Source of the DNA: an uncultured Dokdonia sp.
GTDB taxonomy: Bacteria; Bacteroidota; Bacteroidia; Flavobacteriales; Flavobacteriaceae
Length of the DNA: 64,000 nucleotides
Direction: 5' to 3'
Assembly: GCF_947492815.1 (NCBI RefSeq)
Contig: NZ_CANLOB010000003.1
Location: 62,001-126,000 of the forward strand
The notes beneath the pieces were generated by a model. The model ran no database searches. It was not told where the DNA came from and was given only the letters and a program-made list of their open reading frames with translations. Below are positions 17,587 through 26,374 of the stretch, piece after piece. The translations under genes were made by a program, and so were the position numbers. Numbering within the stretch: position 1 is the first letter of the stretch; each line of letters starts with the position of its first letter.

Positions 17587-18468
17587 TTAGTGTTTTTTGT
17601 TATTCATTTTCACATCGACTTTGACTTTTCCGTCTTTATCTTTAGTCGTAGTTCTTTTGGTATCAGGCTGTAAGTTACCTTTAAGAACTTCCTTCACATC
17701 CTTTTTAAGTTGCTCAAAGTCAATTTCTTCTTTGTAAGTATAAGAATATAATGTTCCGCTAACATCTTCTGTCGCTGTTTCAAGTCTCTTATCCATAACA
17801 TAATCAAAATTTTCATTGTTGCCATGAAACATTAAAACGTGTAATCGGTAAAGTTGGTTTTTATCTGAACCATCTGAATTTGTATTGTATACATAATAGA
17901 CTATTTTGGTAAAACTGCTTGAAAATCGGTCTTTTGGTAATTCAGCATACCATTCATAACCCCAAACATTTTTATCCTCAAATTTAAAAAAGTCATAATT
18001 GAAAAATTCATCAATTCCATCGGGAAGCATATCATTTCTTTTAGCCTCATACATTTTCTGTTTCCATTTTTTTCCTTCTTCGAAATTCCCTAATCCATAG
18101 TATGAAACAATTATATTTTTTATCATAAAATATTTTCTTTTAGCAAATTCCTCGTCAAATATTTCTATTCCTTTTTCAATTCCGTCAAGCGCCTCTTTTG
18201 CATATTTAAGAGATTCGTTAAAATTTTCTTGAAAACGATTTAGTTCCTGTAAATGAGTTGCAGTTCCCACTTTATACCAAAGAGCATATTCGTATAAAGT
18301 GTCATTTTTTGGAAGACTTTTTTCTAATTCCTTAAATTTCACAAAAGCAGAATCAATTTTGTTTGTTTGTAAAAGATTTTCTGCTTTTTGGTATTCGGTT
18401 AGATAATCGTTTTGACTAAATCCAATTAATGGAATTAATAGTGAAATTAGAATGTTTATTTTTCTCAT
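17587..18468 (-). CDS. Exported TPR-like protein, unknown
   Basis: From the ATG at 18468 the protein is 293 residues and starts with a clear signal peptide (MRKINILISLLIPLIGFSQ); a longer frame to 18495 would put nine residues before it and is less likely. The N-terminal half is helical with TPR-type spacing (EYQKAENLLQTNKIDSAFVKFKELEK; YAKEALDGIEKGIEIF), and the tail is lysine-rich. Function not recognised. The promoter side carries ACGTTGTGCTTAATGCC-like sequence seen around gene cassettes (see findings). Confidence 0.7.
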   Translation of the reverse strand: MRKINILISLLIPLIGFSQNDYLTEYQKAENLLQTNKIDSAFVKFKELEKSLPKNDTLYEYALWYKVGTATHLQELNRFQENFNESLKYAKEALDGIEKGIEIFDEEFAKRKYFMIKNIIVSYYGLGNFEEGKKWKQKMYEAKRNDMLPDGIDEFFNYDFFKFEDKNVWGYEWYAELPKDRFSSSFTKIVYYVYNTNSDGSDKNQLYRLHVLMFHGNNENFDYVMDKRLETATEDVSGTLYSYTYKEEIDFEQLKKDVKEVLKGNLQPDTKRTTTKDKDGKVKVDVKMNNKKH

Positions 18469-18630
18469 AGATGTTCGTTTCGGCATTAAGCACAACGTCT
18501 CGTATAATTTTAGTTACGGTTTAAAGTACTAAAGATAGTAAAAGGTAAACGACAGTAGAAAACCCAAGGATTTTTCCAAGTAGACATGTGCCTTAGTAAT
18601 TAAATTTATGCAATGTTGACCACAGTTATT

Positions 18631-19122
18631 TTAAAAAATAATTTGTATAATTTCTAAAAGACTTAAAGTTCCAACTGTCAAAAAAACTACTCCAACTAAA
18701 ATAATTAAAATCAGACTGAAATAATTAAAATCCCGTTCAGTTTCGATAACAAATTTTTCAGGGTTCTTTTTGTCATATAATACAGAAACAGATTCATTAA
18801 TTTTATTTTTATAAGTTTTAATTTTACTCAAATCAGTTGACGCATAATAATATGGTTTTTTCTTTATTTGATTCCCTTTTTTGGTTTTAAATTCAATCGT
18901 TGGTGTTTTATGTCCATCTTCATCAGATTCATAGGAAAGTATTTTTCCAATACTTTTAATTCCGTTTTTTTGAATATTAACTATAAAAATCCAAGATTTT
19001 ATTCCGATTAAAGTAGTCAAAGAACCAAGAATTAAAAAACAAACTACAGGTTTGTAAAACATAAAAAAGACAAAGAGAATAAAAATTGGTATTGAGTATT
19101 CTTTTTTGTTTAATAATTCCAT
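18631..19122 (-). CDS. DUF3592-like membrane protein
   Basis: A 163-residue protein with two N-terminal membrane segments (IPIFILFVFFMFYKPVVCFLILGSL, then GIKSWIFIVNI) and one at the C-terminus (LILIILVGVVFLTVGTLSLLEI). They flank a soluble part with the DUF3592 pattern: GKILSYESDEDGHKTPTIEF, then VSVLYDKKNPEKFVIE. The biological role of the family is unknown. It is isolated by long spacers on both sides and lies in the accessory stretch. Confidence 0.7.
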   Translation of the reverse strand: MELLNKKEYSIPIFILFVFFMFYKPVVCFLILGSLTTLIGIKSWIFIVNIQKNGIKSIGKILSYESDEDGHKTPTIEFKTKKGNQIKKKPYYYASTDLSKIKTYKNKINESVSVLYDKKNPEKFVIETERDFNYFSLILIILVGVVFLTVGTLSLLEIIQIIF

Positions 19123-19353
19123 TTTTATTCTTGTCCTTAAAGTTTGTCTTTAATTGTAGCCTATGGGTTTGTATATGAAACGTAGCGTATAAATAAACGC
19201 TAACTTTTCGGATTTAACATGAGCCGAATTTTTTATTCTTTTCTTTTATAAATATAACCAAATAAAAAATTTAGCGTATTTTGTAAATAAGCAAAAACCT
19301 CTCGTAAAGTCTATAATAGCTATGTTTTATACACGTTGTTGTCAGTAGTTTTT

Positions 19354-21276
19354 TTAGTTAAGGATTGATTTACAACTCTCAATTGCTGTTTTTAATTTCC
19401 TCTTTTCATAATCCGTTTTTGCATATTCAAATTCAGATAGCTTTTGTAAAAAAATCAAATCCTCTTTGTCGGGATTAGTTGAGATATACTTTAGAAATTC
19501 TGTCATTAGTCCATCTTTAAATTCTAAAGGTTCGCTGCCTCCTAAATTTTGAACCATATAACCTGTTGTAAGTCTTATATTCTCTTTGTTATACCCCTGT
19601 TCAATTAATTTATCTCGAACAGAATTAAAAGTCGGCTCAATTTCTTTCCATTTGTCTTTGTTAGAGTTTATTATTACATTCAACGAATAGTTAATAATTG
19701 CATCAGTTTTTGAGTCGATTTGTAACAAAAAATCAATTCTTTCTATATCTGAATCTTTTTCCACTGATGAGATTTTTTTTCTAAATTCGTTCTCAGCCTT
19801 TTGTTTCTTATCAAAAAGAAGGTTGTCTTTCCTGAATTTTGAATTAAAACCATAATATTCAAACATTGCATCATAGATAAGTGATTTTACCTCTATCATT
19901 TTTAATTGATTGAATGATGAAATGTATTCTTGAAGCCAGTCTTTTTTATTGTCAATACTTTCACCTCTTTTCATTTTCATAACTTTCTTAAAATCTGAGA
20001 CGAGAAATTCTCTGACTTCTCGATTGTCAAAATTAGAAAGTCCGCAGCACCAAGAAATTGTAAACTCCTTACTAGGGTGAATAGTTCTGTCGTGATTTGA
20101 GATATATGACATTAATGATGGAATACATTCTGTTAAATTATTTTCGGTTATTAAATCACATATTTCATAAATTAAGTCATTTGTTCCCTTTTCCAAGTGA
20201 CTATTTAAGTAAGGTATATATTCTTTAGTTCCCAAATTATTGAGAACATTGAATGTTGTCATAAACAAGTATTCATTTTCCGTGTTCAGTAATGGCAATA
20301 ATTTTGGAATTGCTGGTTTGTATTTTAAGTCTCCCAAAGTTTTGATAATTTCAATTTTTCCTCCGTCCACACTATTTTGAACAGGATTCATTAAGTTTTG
20401 AGGATAAATACCATCTTCTCCAGCTTTTGAAAGTTTTGATAGTAATATTGGCCCGATAAAGTTAGAACCTTCGGTTGATAGTTGTCTAACAGCTTCTCCT
20501 TGTACAACACCATTTTCGTTATCTAGTAATTTAACCAATAAATCCCTTGACGAATTACTTTTTACATTTCCCAATAGTTTTGCTAAAGCATAAAGCGAAT
20601 TATCTACATTAGTTTTATAGATGTCTTCATAAATAGAATTGTATTTTTTGTATGATGTTAGATATAACATCATCAAAATTTGTGATGTTTTATCATTAGA
20701 TAAATTGTTGTTAAGTTTGGATAATAAATAATTATGAAAGTTCTTTCTGTTACTGTTAAATGAATTTAGAAACTGGTCAAATTCTTTAAGTGAATAGAAT
20801 TTTTGGTTATCATAAAATGTAGTTTGAGTCAAGTCATATTGTACTTTTTTTGACTTAACTTTTAAGTCTCCTGCTGTTGGTGTCCAAACATAGTAAGCAT
20901 TATTGTTTTTTAAAGCGTTGACATAAGTTATAAGTTCTTTGTCTTTTTTTATTTGTTCTTCCCAATATTCAAGATTTCTTTTTGAAGGCTTATTCTTATT
21001 TAAAAAAACAATGAATTTGTCTCCAATTTTCATTTTGTCAATTGGTCCATAACGATTACTGAAACCTGAAATCCATATCAAATCCGAACTAATTTTTCCT
21101 TTGTAGATTTTTATAATTTTTGCTTGTGCTCTGAAATCACCATCACTAACATACTCTACTAAGGCAATGGCATCTGATTCGGCAATCATTTTTTTCCAAC
21201 TTGGGTCAGTCCATTGGTCTGCTTTAACTGTCAGATGACAAAATGTTAGAAGTATTATTAATGTTAGGTCTTTCAT
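19354..21276 (-). CDS. Exported HEAT-repeat protein, unknown
   Basis: A 640-residue protein with an N-terminal signal peptide (MKDLTLIILLTFCHLTVKAD). A beta domain follows at about 20-130 (AIALVEYVSDGDFRAQAKIIKIYKG; GDKFIVFLN), a pattern often seen in netrin-like or Tissue-inhibitor-like folds. The rest is HEAT/armadillo-type helical repeats (LLVKLLDNENGVVQGEAVRQL; IPKLLPLLNTENEYLFMTTFNVLNNLG). Its role is not recognised; HEAT proteins usually mediate protein contacts. It is a single gene in the accessory region. Confidence 0.65.
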   Translation of the reverse strand: MKDLTLIILLTFCHLTVKADQWTDPSWKKMIAESDAIALVEYVSDGDFRAQAKIIKIYKGKISSDLIWISGFSNRYGPIDKMKIGDKFIVFLNKNKPSKRNLEYWEEQIKKDKELITYVNALKNNNAYYVWTPTAGDLKVKSKKVQYDLTQTTFYDNQKFYSLKEFDQFLNSFNSNRKNFHNYLLSKLNNNLSNDKTSQILMMLYLTSYKKYNSIYEDIYKTNVDNSLYALAKLLGNVKSNSSRDLLVKLLDNENGVVQGEAVRQLSTEGSNFIGPILLSKLSKAGEDGIYPQNLMNPVQNSVDGGKIEIIKTLGDLKYKPAIPKLLPLLNTENEYLFMTTFNVLNNLGTKEYIPYLNSHLEKGTNDLIYEICDLITENNLTECIPSLMSYISNHDRTIHPSKEFTISWCCGLSNFDNREVREFLVSDFKKVMKMKRGESIDNKKDWLQEYISSFNQLKMIEVKSLIYDAMFEYYGFNSKFRKDNLLFDKKQKAENEFRKKISSVEKDSDIERIDFLLQIDSKTDAIINYSLNVIINSNKDKWKEIEPTFNSVRDKLIEQGYNKENIRLTTGYMVQNLGGSEPLEFKDGLMTEFLKYISTNPDKEDLIFLQKLSEFEYAKTDYEKRKLKTAIESCKSILN

Positions 21277-21607
21277 TTTTTTGGTTTTCTCAAAACTATT
21301 TCAATTCTTTTAATTGGAAAAATAGAAATGAGTTAACTGGTCATTCGAATAAGTGAAAAATCTTGGAATACGATGTTTCTCAACATTACTGGCAATATTA
21401 GTATAAAACTAATTTACAATATTTTATGTGATAACCTGCTTTTTTATAGCTATGATCAAAAGGTTCTTGATGTCAAAATCATAACCACATAATGACGGGT
21501 TATCTAAAAGGTTTAAATACGTAAAGATTGTAATAAGAAACAGTCTATGTTCTATACGTGAAGCGATCTATATTCTTTTATCTCATAAGAGAAACGCCTA
21601 AATAGCT
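21277..21607. other. Gene-free stretch, 331 bases
   Basis: AT-rich spacer upstream of the HEAT-repeat gene and downstream of the biotinyl-like gene, both on the minus strand. No frame, strong hairpin or repeat was recognised. Confidence 0.5.
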
Positions 21608-21859
21608 TTAGCGACTCTGAATTATCCACATCATATCATTCTTATATAACGTTTGATTTTCTTCAACGAATAATTCCGTTACGATTCCGTCAGCATCTGC
21701 AGTTAGTTTCATTTCATAATCTCCACTCGATAAGATCGCTAGTAATTCTCCTTTTTTTACTTTTTGATTTAATTTGATGTGTAGTCTATCGACAATAGAA
21801 GAATCTTTAGCATTCATTCCTCCGGGACATTTACAGGTGATATTATCTGGATTACTCAT
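21608..21859 (-). CDS. Biotinyl/lipoyl-like domain protein lacking the modified lysine
   Basis: An 83-residue protein with the hammerhead barrel pattern of biotin and lipoyl carrier domains: CPGGMNAKDSSIVDRLHIKLNQKVKKGELLAIL in the first half and KLTADADGIVTELFVEENQTLYKNDMMWII in the second. Aligning the final DG, the position of the biotinylated lysine (EAMKM) is occupied by Tyr in GDYEMKL, so post-translational modification is unlikely. A CKCPGG motif near the N-terminus is unusual. It follows the HAD phosphatase gene by 17 bases and may be co-transcribed with it. Confidence 0.6.
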   Translation of the reverse strand: MSNPDNITCKCPGGMNAKDSSIVDRLHIKLNQKVKKGELLAILSSGDYEMKLTADADGIVTELFVEENQTLYKNDMMWIIQSR

Positions 21860-21876
21860 TTTAGTGGATGATTACG

Positions 21877-22707
21877 TTAAAGATGTACAAACTCCTCAAT
21901 AGCTTTGGCGACAGCATCCTCTTTATTTTTAAATGCACTGGTGTAATTTGCAATTGCTTTGAGCTTATCGGTAGCATTAGCCACAGCAACTCCAAAACCA
22001 GCATGTTTGAGTAATTCTTCGTCATTATGATTATCGCCAAAAGCAATCACCTTATCCATTCCAAAATCAAAGCTATGCTCTAATAAGATTTGAAGTGCTT
22101 TTGCTTTGTCTATATATTTTGGGGTAATTTCCAAATAGGTGTCTTTAGAGCGATATAAGTGCACTTCTTTGTCATGACGATCTGCGAGATACGAAACAAT
22201 GCTATCTATTTCAGAAGCATCTCCCATGCACATTAATTTATGGGGTGCTCGTTGGTTTGTTTTTAAGAACGTATAACTTTCAGATCCTTCTTGGTAAGTA
22301 GGCGTGACTCTAGTGTTATTTATTTCGCGTAAGCTCCAGAAATCTTCTTGATCTGTAAACCAATCATCATCAGCATAAATACTTAAGTTGTACGTGTGCT
22401 TTTTATGATGTGTAAGAAGATCTTCTAGGACAATTAAAGGCATGGTGTTACTTTCTATACAAATACCATTTTCGCCTAAAATAAGCCCTCCATTATAGGC
22501 AATCAAAGGAGCATTTTGAATGCCTAAACCTTTTTGTAAATAATGCATGGCACTTGGCATACGAGAGGAAGCTAGTACAACTGGGAAATTCGCTCCTGCC
22601 TTATCGGTAGGCAGGTTCCCGAAAGCAGACACTGTAGCATCACTCAAATATCGATCTGCATTGAGTAAGGTTCCATCTATGTCGGTACAAATAAGAGTAT
22701 AGTTCAT
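21877..22707 (-). CDS. Cof-type HAD phosphatase
   Basis: A 276-residue HAD-superfamily hydrolase. The nucleophile motif DIDGTLL has D9 and D11; the C-terminal motif GDNHNDEELLKHAGFGVAV is typical of Cof/IIB phosphatases that act on small sugar or cofactor phosphates. Residues about 30-39 (GNLPTDKAGA) are encoded by a short inverted repeat inserted in frame where relatives have a normal helix. The first 20 or so codons have two decayed copies upstream (23271-23321, 23646-23711). Confidence 0.85.
   Translation of the reverse strand: MNYTLICTDIDGTLLNADRYLSDATVSAFGNLPTDKAGANFPVVLASSRMPSAMHYLQKGLGIQNAPLIAYNGGLILGENGICIESNTMPLIVLEDLLTHHKKHTYNLSIYADDDWFTDQEDFWSLREINNTRVTPTYQEGSESYTFLKTNQRAPHKLMCMGDASEIDSIVSYLADRHDKEVHLYRSKDTYLEITPKYIDKAKALQILLEHSFDFGMDKVIAFGDNHNDEELLKHAGFGVAVANATDKLKAIANYTSAFKNKEDAVAKAIEEFVHL
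22595..22615. repeat. Short inverted repeat CCTGCCT-N7-AGGCAGG inside HAD gene
   Basis: Perfect 7-bp arms around TATCGGT, adding in-frame residues about 30-39 of the HAD protein. Confidence 0.7.
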
Positions 22708-22761
22708 TACACTTTATATGTTTTAAAAAGTAGAGACAAAACTAATGAAAGAATAATGCTT

Positions 22762-23244
22762 TTACTCATTAAGATGTATTTCAATAAGTGTATCTAAATT
22801 TTCGTAATCTTTTATACTTGTTCCATGCGGGAATTCAAGAATAACAGGTTTCTTTTTATGAGTATTCTTTTGGATGATTTCCATTCTGAAGTCTTCTTTT
22901 TTAGCAGGATCCCATCCGTTTTTAATTCCTTTACTAAGTAAAATGGAAATCAATTTTGGTGTTATCTGAATAATTTGTTCAGGCCCCATAAACCCATCAA
23001 CTATTAATGTGTGACAGGCAATGTACATCTTAGAAATAGGGTTTGTAGCAGATTGTATTACAATATGTATACTAGCGTCTTTTACACTTCCAAGGCCATA
23101 ATGCTTGGCATATCGCATAAATGTATTGTCTAATTCATTTTTCTGTACTCTCCAGTTTGCTTTACTTTTTAACTTAGAGATTTTATAGAGAAAATGATTT
23201 CCGTCAACTTCTATTTTTCGAGTTCCTTTTTTCGATAATGCCAT
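22762..23244 (-). CDS. Hypothetical protein
   Basis: A 160-residue cytosolic protein starting MALSKKGTRKIEVDGNHFLYKISK, with no signal peptide or membrane segment. The first strand-turn-strand (RKIEVDGNHFLYKI) and the later KMYIACHTLIVDG suggest an alpha/beta fold. No family is recognised. The start is preceded, 26 bases upstream, by a short reading frame that is a decayed copy of the HAD gene start, an arrangement shared with the Imm53-like gene. Presence beside an immunity-like gene makes a toxin-immunity or accessory role possible but unproven. Confidence 0.6.
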   Translation of the reverse strand: MALSKKGTRKIEVDGNHFLYKISKLKSKANWRVQKNELDNTFMRYAKHYGLGSVKDASIHIVIQSATNPISKMYIACHTLIVDGFMGPEQIIQITPKLISILLSKGIKNGWDPAKKEDFRMEIIQKNTHKKKPVILEFPHGTSIKDYENLDTLIEIHLNE

Positions 23245-23270
23245 ATCAAATGGTTTATAGTAATTATACG

Positions 23271-23321
23271 CTAAGGTCTAAATAACGTATCATCTATGTC
23301 GGTACAAATGAGGTGATACAT
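23271..23321 (-). pseudogene. Decayed copy 1 of the HAD gene 5' end (possible 16-codon leader frame)
   Basis: This reads MYHLICTDIDDTLFRP-stop against the intact MNYTLICTDIDGTLLN of the HAD protein. DNA identity is strongest over ATTTGTACCGACATAGATG. The frame ends 26 bases before the ATG of the gene at 22762-23244. Confidence 0.75.
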
Positions 23322-23341
23322 TTTGATGTTTAGGAGTTATA

Positions 23342-23638
23342 TTAATGTTCAATTTTCTGAATCATCTCTTTAAATAAACCTAGTAGAAATGTTAGTTTGT
23401 CGGGATCACCCGAAGCATTAAATTTTTGGTTTTCAATTTTAACTCCATACCAATTTTGTGCATTCGTTTCGTTAAGTATCCATGGGACATGAATATTAGC
23501 TATGGAAGTATTGGAAATATCAATTTCAACATCCCATCCAGGATTATCTATGGTGGTGATTTGGATGCCATCACTATGTTCCCATTCGCCATCGCAATGA
23601 TCCTTAAACCAATTTTGAATCCATTCTAAAACTTCCAT
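23342..23638 (-). CDS. Imm53-like immunity family protein
   Basis: A 98-residue acidic cytosolic protein: EWIQNWFKDHCDGEWEHSDGIQI followed by DNPGWDVEIDI. This combination of W-x-x-x-C-D-G-x-W-E-H and DNPGW matches the Imm53 family, predicted immunity proteins of polymorphic toxin systems. No toxin gene lies beside it, so it may be an orphan immunity gene. Its start is 7 bases after the stop of a short frame that is a decayed copy of the HAD gene start. Confidence 0.75.
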   Translation of the reverse strand: MEVLEWIQNWFKDHCDGEWEHSDGIQITTIDNPGWDVEIDISNTSIANIHVPWILNETNAQNWYGVKIENQKFNASGDPDKLTFLLGLFKEMIQKIEH

Positions 23639-23645
23639 TTGTGAT

Positions 23646-23711
23646 TTATTTTAAATATCGATTTGAATTGAGTAGTGTATCATTTATACCTGTACAAATG
23701 AGATGATGCAT
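23646..23711 (-). pseudogene. Decayed copy 2 of the HAD gene 5' end (possible 21-codon leader frame)
   Basis: The frame begins MHHLICTGINDTLL and ends RYLK-stop, parallel to LICTDIDGTLLNADRYLS of the HAD protein; both motif aspartates are changed. It stops 7 bases before the Imm53-like start. Confidence 0.78.
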
Positions 23712-23804
23712 ATTGAAATAAATTTTAAGAGTTGATATGTATAGGATTGTATGAGATTTAAAATCTACACCTAAACGAAACTTCGTACTTCGTATTTTGT
23801 ATTT

Positions 23805-24227
23805 CTAATTTTCAATAGGCTTATATGCCATCACCTTGATTTCAACCACCAAATGCGGGTGTGGTAATTGATGTACCGCTACGGTAGTACGTGCAGGCCC
23901 CGTTTCTTTACTAAAATACTCGGCATACACTTGATTATATCCTGCAAAATCATTCATATTTACCAAAAAGGAAGTCACATCTACGACATCTGCCATCGTT
24001 GCTCCTTCGGTAGCCAAGTAATCTTTAATGTTTTCTAGGACAGCACGTGTTTGCTCTTTAATATCCAAATGCATAGTACCCATGTCGTCTATTTTGTTGA
24101 CACCAGCAAATGTATTGTCTGGAAGTCGACTACTCGTTCCTGAAATAAATAAAAAATCACCAGCACGTTTTACATGTGGATATGCCCCTCGCGGACTCGC
24201 TTTGCCTTCTACTAAATTACTACTCAT
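23805..24227 (-). CDS. RidA-family enamine/imine deaminase, probably 2-aminomuconate deaminase
   Basis: A 140-residue RidA (YjgF/YER057c) protein. The typical start [19 protein letters not shown], the central [27 protein letters not shown] and the active-site arginine in [26 protein letters not shown] are all present. It begins 2 bases after the kmo stop in the kynurenine operon. Therefore the 2-aminomuconate deaminase branch, which releases ammonia late in the tryptophan-to-2-aminomuconate route, is the likely role. General enamine deaminase activity is the alternative. Confidence 0.85.
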   Translation of the reverse strand: MSSNLVEGKASPRGAYPHVKRAGDFLFISGTSSRLPDNTFAGVNKIDDMGTMHLDIKEQTRAVLENIKDYLATEGATMADVVDVTSFLVNMNDFAGYNQVYAEYFSKETGPARTTVAVHQLPHPHLVVEIKVMAYKPIEN

Positions 24228-24229
24228 GG

Positions 24230-25627
24230 TTATAAATTTTCGACAATGGCATCATCATGCAGTATGTCATTTGTTTCTTGTTGGATTTTTTCTAGTTTCG
24301 CTTTAAGCGAAAGATCATCAGAAAGGGCCCCTTCACTGAGTAAGCTTAGTATCGCTTTGTCTTGAGCTCTTCCTCGTAACATGGCTTCTCTGTAACCTAT
24401 ATTCTCATTGAATGTTACTAAACTATACTTTGAGTAATACTCATTAGGATACTCCTTTTCAAAAGCCGTTTCTAATTTCCGTTTTTCTTGAAATAATGGA
24501 TTTGCTGTATGCTCTTTCATTTCATGGAAATTATCTACAGCAAGGTCAGCAATCGCATCAGTATCTTTTTTACGTGCCTTTTCGTATTCTTTAAACACGG
24601 TTTCCCAATCTCCTTGGTATTTTTCAAGAACGGCATCAAAAACAACCACATCTTCAAAACTAGCATTCATACCTTGCCCATAAAAAGGAACAATCGCATG
24701 TGCTGCATCTCCAAGGATACATGTCTTTCCAAAGGAATGCCAAGGGCTACATTTAATAGTTCCTAACGGTCCCGTTGGGTTTTCTTGAAACTCTTGGATT
24801 AAGTTAGGCATCATCGCTACCGCATCGGGAAATTGTCGCGTGAAATATTCTGTAATGGCTTCTGGCGAATTTAGAGAGGCAAAACTATCAGGCGCATCAT
24901 CATAATCTAGGAATAACGTTACTGTGAAGCTTCCATCTAAATTAGGAAGTGCAATAATCATATCACGACCACGCGGCCAAATATGAAGGGCATTTTTTTC
25001 AGTACGATACCCTCCACCTTCAGTAGGCGGAATCGAAAGCTCTTTATACCCATGACCTAAATATTCCTGAGAAAAACTAAATAAGAATTTCTTGCTTAGA
25101 TACATACTCTTGCGAAGTGATGATCCAGCACCATCGGTACCTAAAACAATATCTCCAGAGAATGTTTGGATGTCTCCTGTCGTATACTCTTTAAAAGTAG
25201 CTGTAGCATTTTCAAGATCTACCTCTTTACATCCTAAATTAAAATGAATGGTCAGATCATCAAATTTGTCTGCTTCATTTAATAACATCAAATTAAGATC
25301 ACTACGAGATATAGAATTGATATATTCATCTGTACGACCACTATACGGACTAAAAAAGGTATTTCCTTTAGGATCGTGAATCATACGTCCATTCATAGGA
25401 ATGCATAAGGTACGAACGGCATCTTCAAGACCTACCAATTTGATTCCTTTCATCCCTCTATCAGAAAACGCAAGATTGATAGAACGTCCTGCATCTTGAT
25501 GCACCTCTCTTGGATCTGGGCGTTTTTCTACAATAGTAACTTTATAGCCTCTTTGTACCATGCGTAATCCTAATAACGATCCGCAAAGACCTGCCCCAAT
25601 AATTAATATGTGTTCTTTTTGTTTCAT
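24230..25627 (-). CDS. kmo: Kynurenine 3-monooxygenase
   Basis: A 465-residue FAD-dependent aromatic hydroxylase that converts L-kynurenine to 3-hydroxykynurenine with NADPH and oxygen. The dinucleotide motif GAGLCG is at 11-16, the FAD/NADPH motif lies around residue 165 ([13 protein letters not shown]), and [22 protein letters not shown] contacts FAD and is characteristic of KMO. It is in an operon with kynureninase, a PaiB-like protein and a RidA-type deaminase. A short repeat element fills the gap to the PaiB-like gene. Confidence 0.93.
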   Translation of the reverse strand: MKQKEHILIIGAGLCGSLLGLRMVQRGYKVTIVEKRPDPREVHQDAGRSINLAFSDRGMKGIKLVGLEDAVRTLCIPMNGRMIHDPKGNTFFSPYSGRTDEYINSISRSDLNLMLLNEADKFDDLTIHFNLGCKEVDLENATATFKEYTTGDIQTFSGDIVLGTDGAGSSLRKSMYLSKKFLFSFSQEYLGHGYKELSIPPTEGGGYRTEKNALHIWPRGRDMIIALPNLDGSFTVTLFLDYDDAPDSFASLNSPEAITEYFTRQFPDAVAMMPNLIQEFQENPTGPLGTIKCSPWHSFGKTCILGDAAHAIVPFYGQGMNASFEDVVVFDAVLEKYQGDWETVFKEYEKARKKDTDAIADLAVDNFHEMKEHTANPLFQEKRKLETAFEKEYPNEYYSKYSLVTFNENIGYREAMLRGRAQDKAILSLLSEGALSDDLSLKAKLEKIQQETNDILHDDAIVENL

Positions 25628-25632
25628 ATCGT

Positions 25633-25680
25633 CATTCCCGTCCTTCGACTATCGCTCAGGATAAACTCCGGTAGGAATCT
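25633..25680. repeat. Mosaic intergenic repeat element
   Basis: The outer arms CATTCCCG and CGGTAGGAATC-like sequence enclose TCCTTCGACTATCGCTCAGG, a motif resembling short dispersed repeats of flavobacterial intergenic regions. It lies in the kmo/PaiB gap. Confidence 0.5.
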
Positions 25681-25695
25681 TTTTAAATTAACAAT

Positions 25696-26319
25696 TTATT
25701 TCTTTGTACTCCTCAATTGATCCATCTCTTTAGCTATTGCCTTACTTCCTGAATCGCCAGTTTTGTGTAATTGATCTACAACTGCTGTATGGTTTTTATC
25801 ATCTCTATTTTGAGATAATTTATAGGTGGCTTCTATAGAAGAAATAGCAATTTCAAAACCTATGATGCCATTCATCTGTTTCAATGTTTTTTCAGACAGT
25901 GCTTCCATACGAACAGGTTGTTCTTGACTGTCTTCGTATTTGTGCATTAAGGTTTTTACAGAATTCCATAAGCCTTCTTTGTCTAATACTGTAAAAGTAC
26001 CTCGTATGTGAACAGCAATATAATTCCACGTAGGAACTTCTTCAAAATCATACCAGCTACTAGAAACATAACTATGTGGACCATTAAAAATACAAAGCGC
26101 ATCAGCACCATTTTCTATATGCTTGCACTGGTCATTAGCTTTGGAAATGTGTGCATGAAGAATCTCTGTGCCATCTTCTTTTTGTGCATATTCTAAAGGA
26201 ATATGCGTAGCTAAAGAAACACCCTCTTTATTGGTAACCAAAATTCCAAAACTGTTTTCTTTTAAGAAAGCTCTGATTTGTTCTGGATTCTCGTTTTTAT
26301 AAATTTCTGGTATATACAT
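25696..26319 (-). CDS. PaiB-like FMN-binding protein
   Basis: A 207-residue protein of the PaiB family (FMN-binding split-barrel). The start MYIPEIYKNENPEQIRAFLKENSFGILVT and later ATHIPL, AHISKANDQCKHI and PTWNYIAVHIRG are typical. In Bacillus the name implies a repressor, but the fold is that of a flavin-binding protein, and the true function here is unclear. It sits between kynU and kmo, so it may assist kynurenine turnover or flavin supply. Confidence 0.85.
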   Translation of the reverse strand: MYIPEIYKNENPEQIRAFLKENSFGILVTNKEGVSLATHIPLEYAQKEDGTEILHAHISKANDQCKHIENGADALCIFNGPHSYVSSSWYDFEEVPTWNYIAVHIRGTFTVLDKEGLWNSVKTLMHKYEDSQEQPVRMEALSEKTLKQMNGIIGFEIAISSIEATYKLSQNRDDKNHTAVVDQLHKTGDSGSKAIAKEMDQLRSTKK

Positions 26320-26325
26320 TCTAAT

Positions 26326-26368
26326 GCCTACGTAGGCGGAGTTTTCTTTTGATCCCCGCGAAGGGATC
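26326..26368. repeat. Two palindromes in the kynU/PaiB gap
   Basis: GCCTACGTAGGC (26326-26337) is a perfect 12-base palindrome, and GATCCC-CGCGAA-GGGATC (26351-26368) is a 6-bp stem-loop. Both resemble short palindromic elements. Confidence 0.6.
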
Positions 26369-26374
26369 TATTTA

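Noticed and set aside
23342..23638. Possible polymorphic toxin locus around the Imm53-like gene
   Set aside because: No toxin, Rhs or T9SS-exported effector gene was found within the window, so only an orphan immunity-like gene is called.
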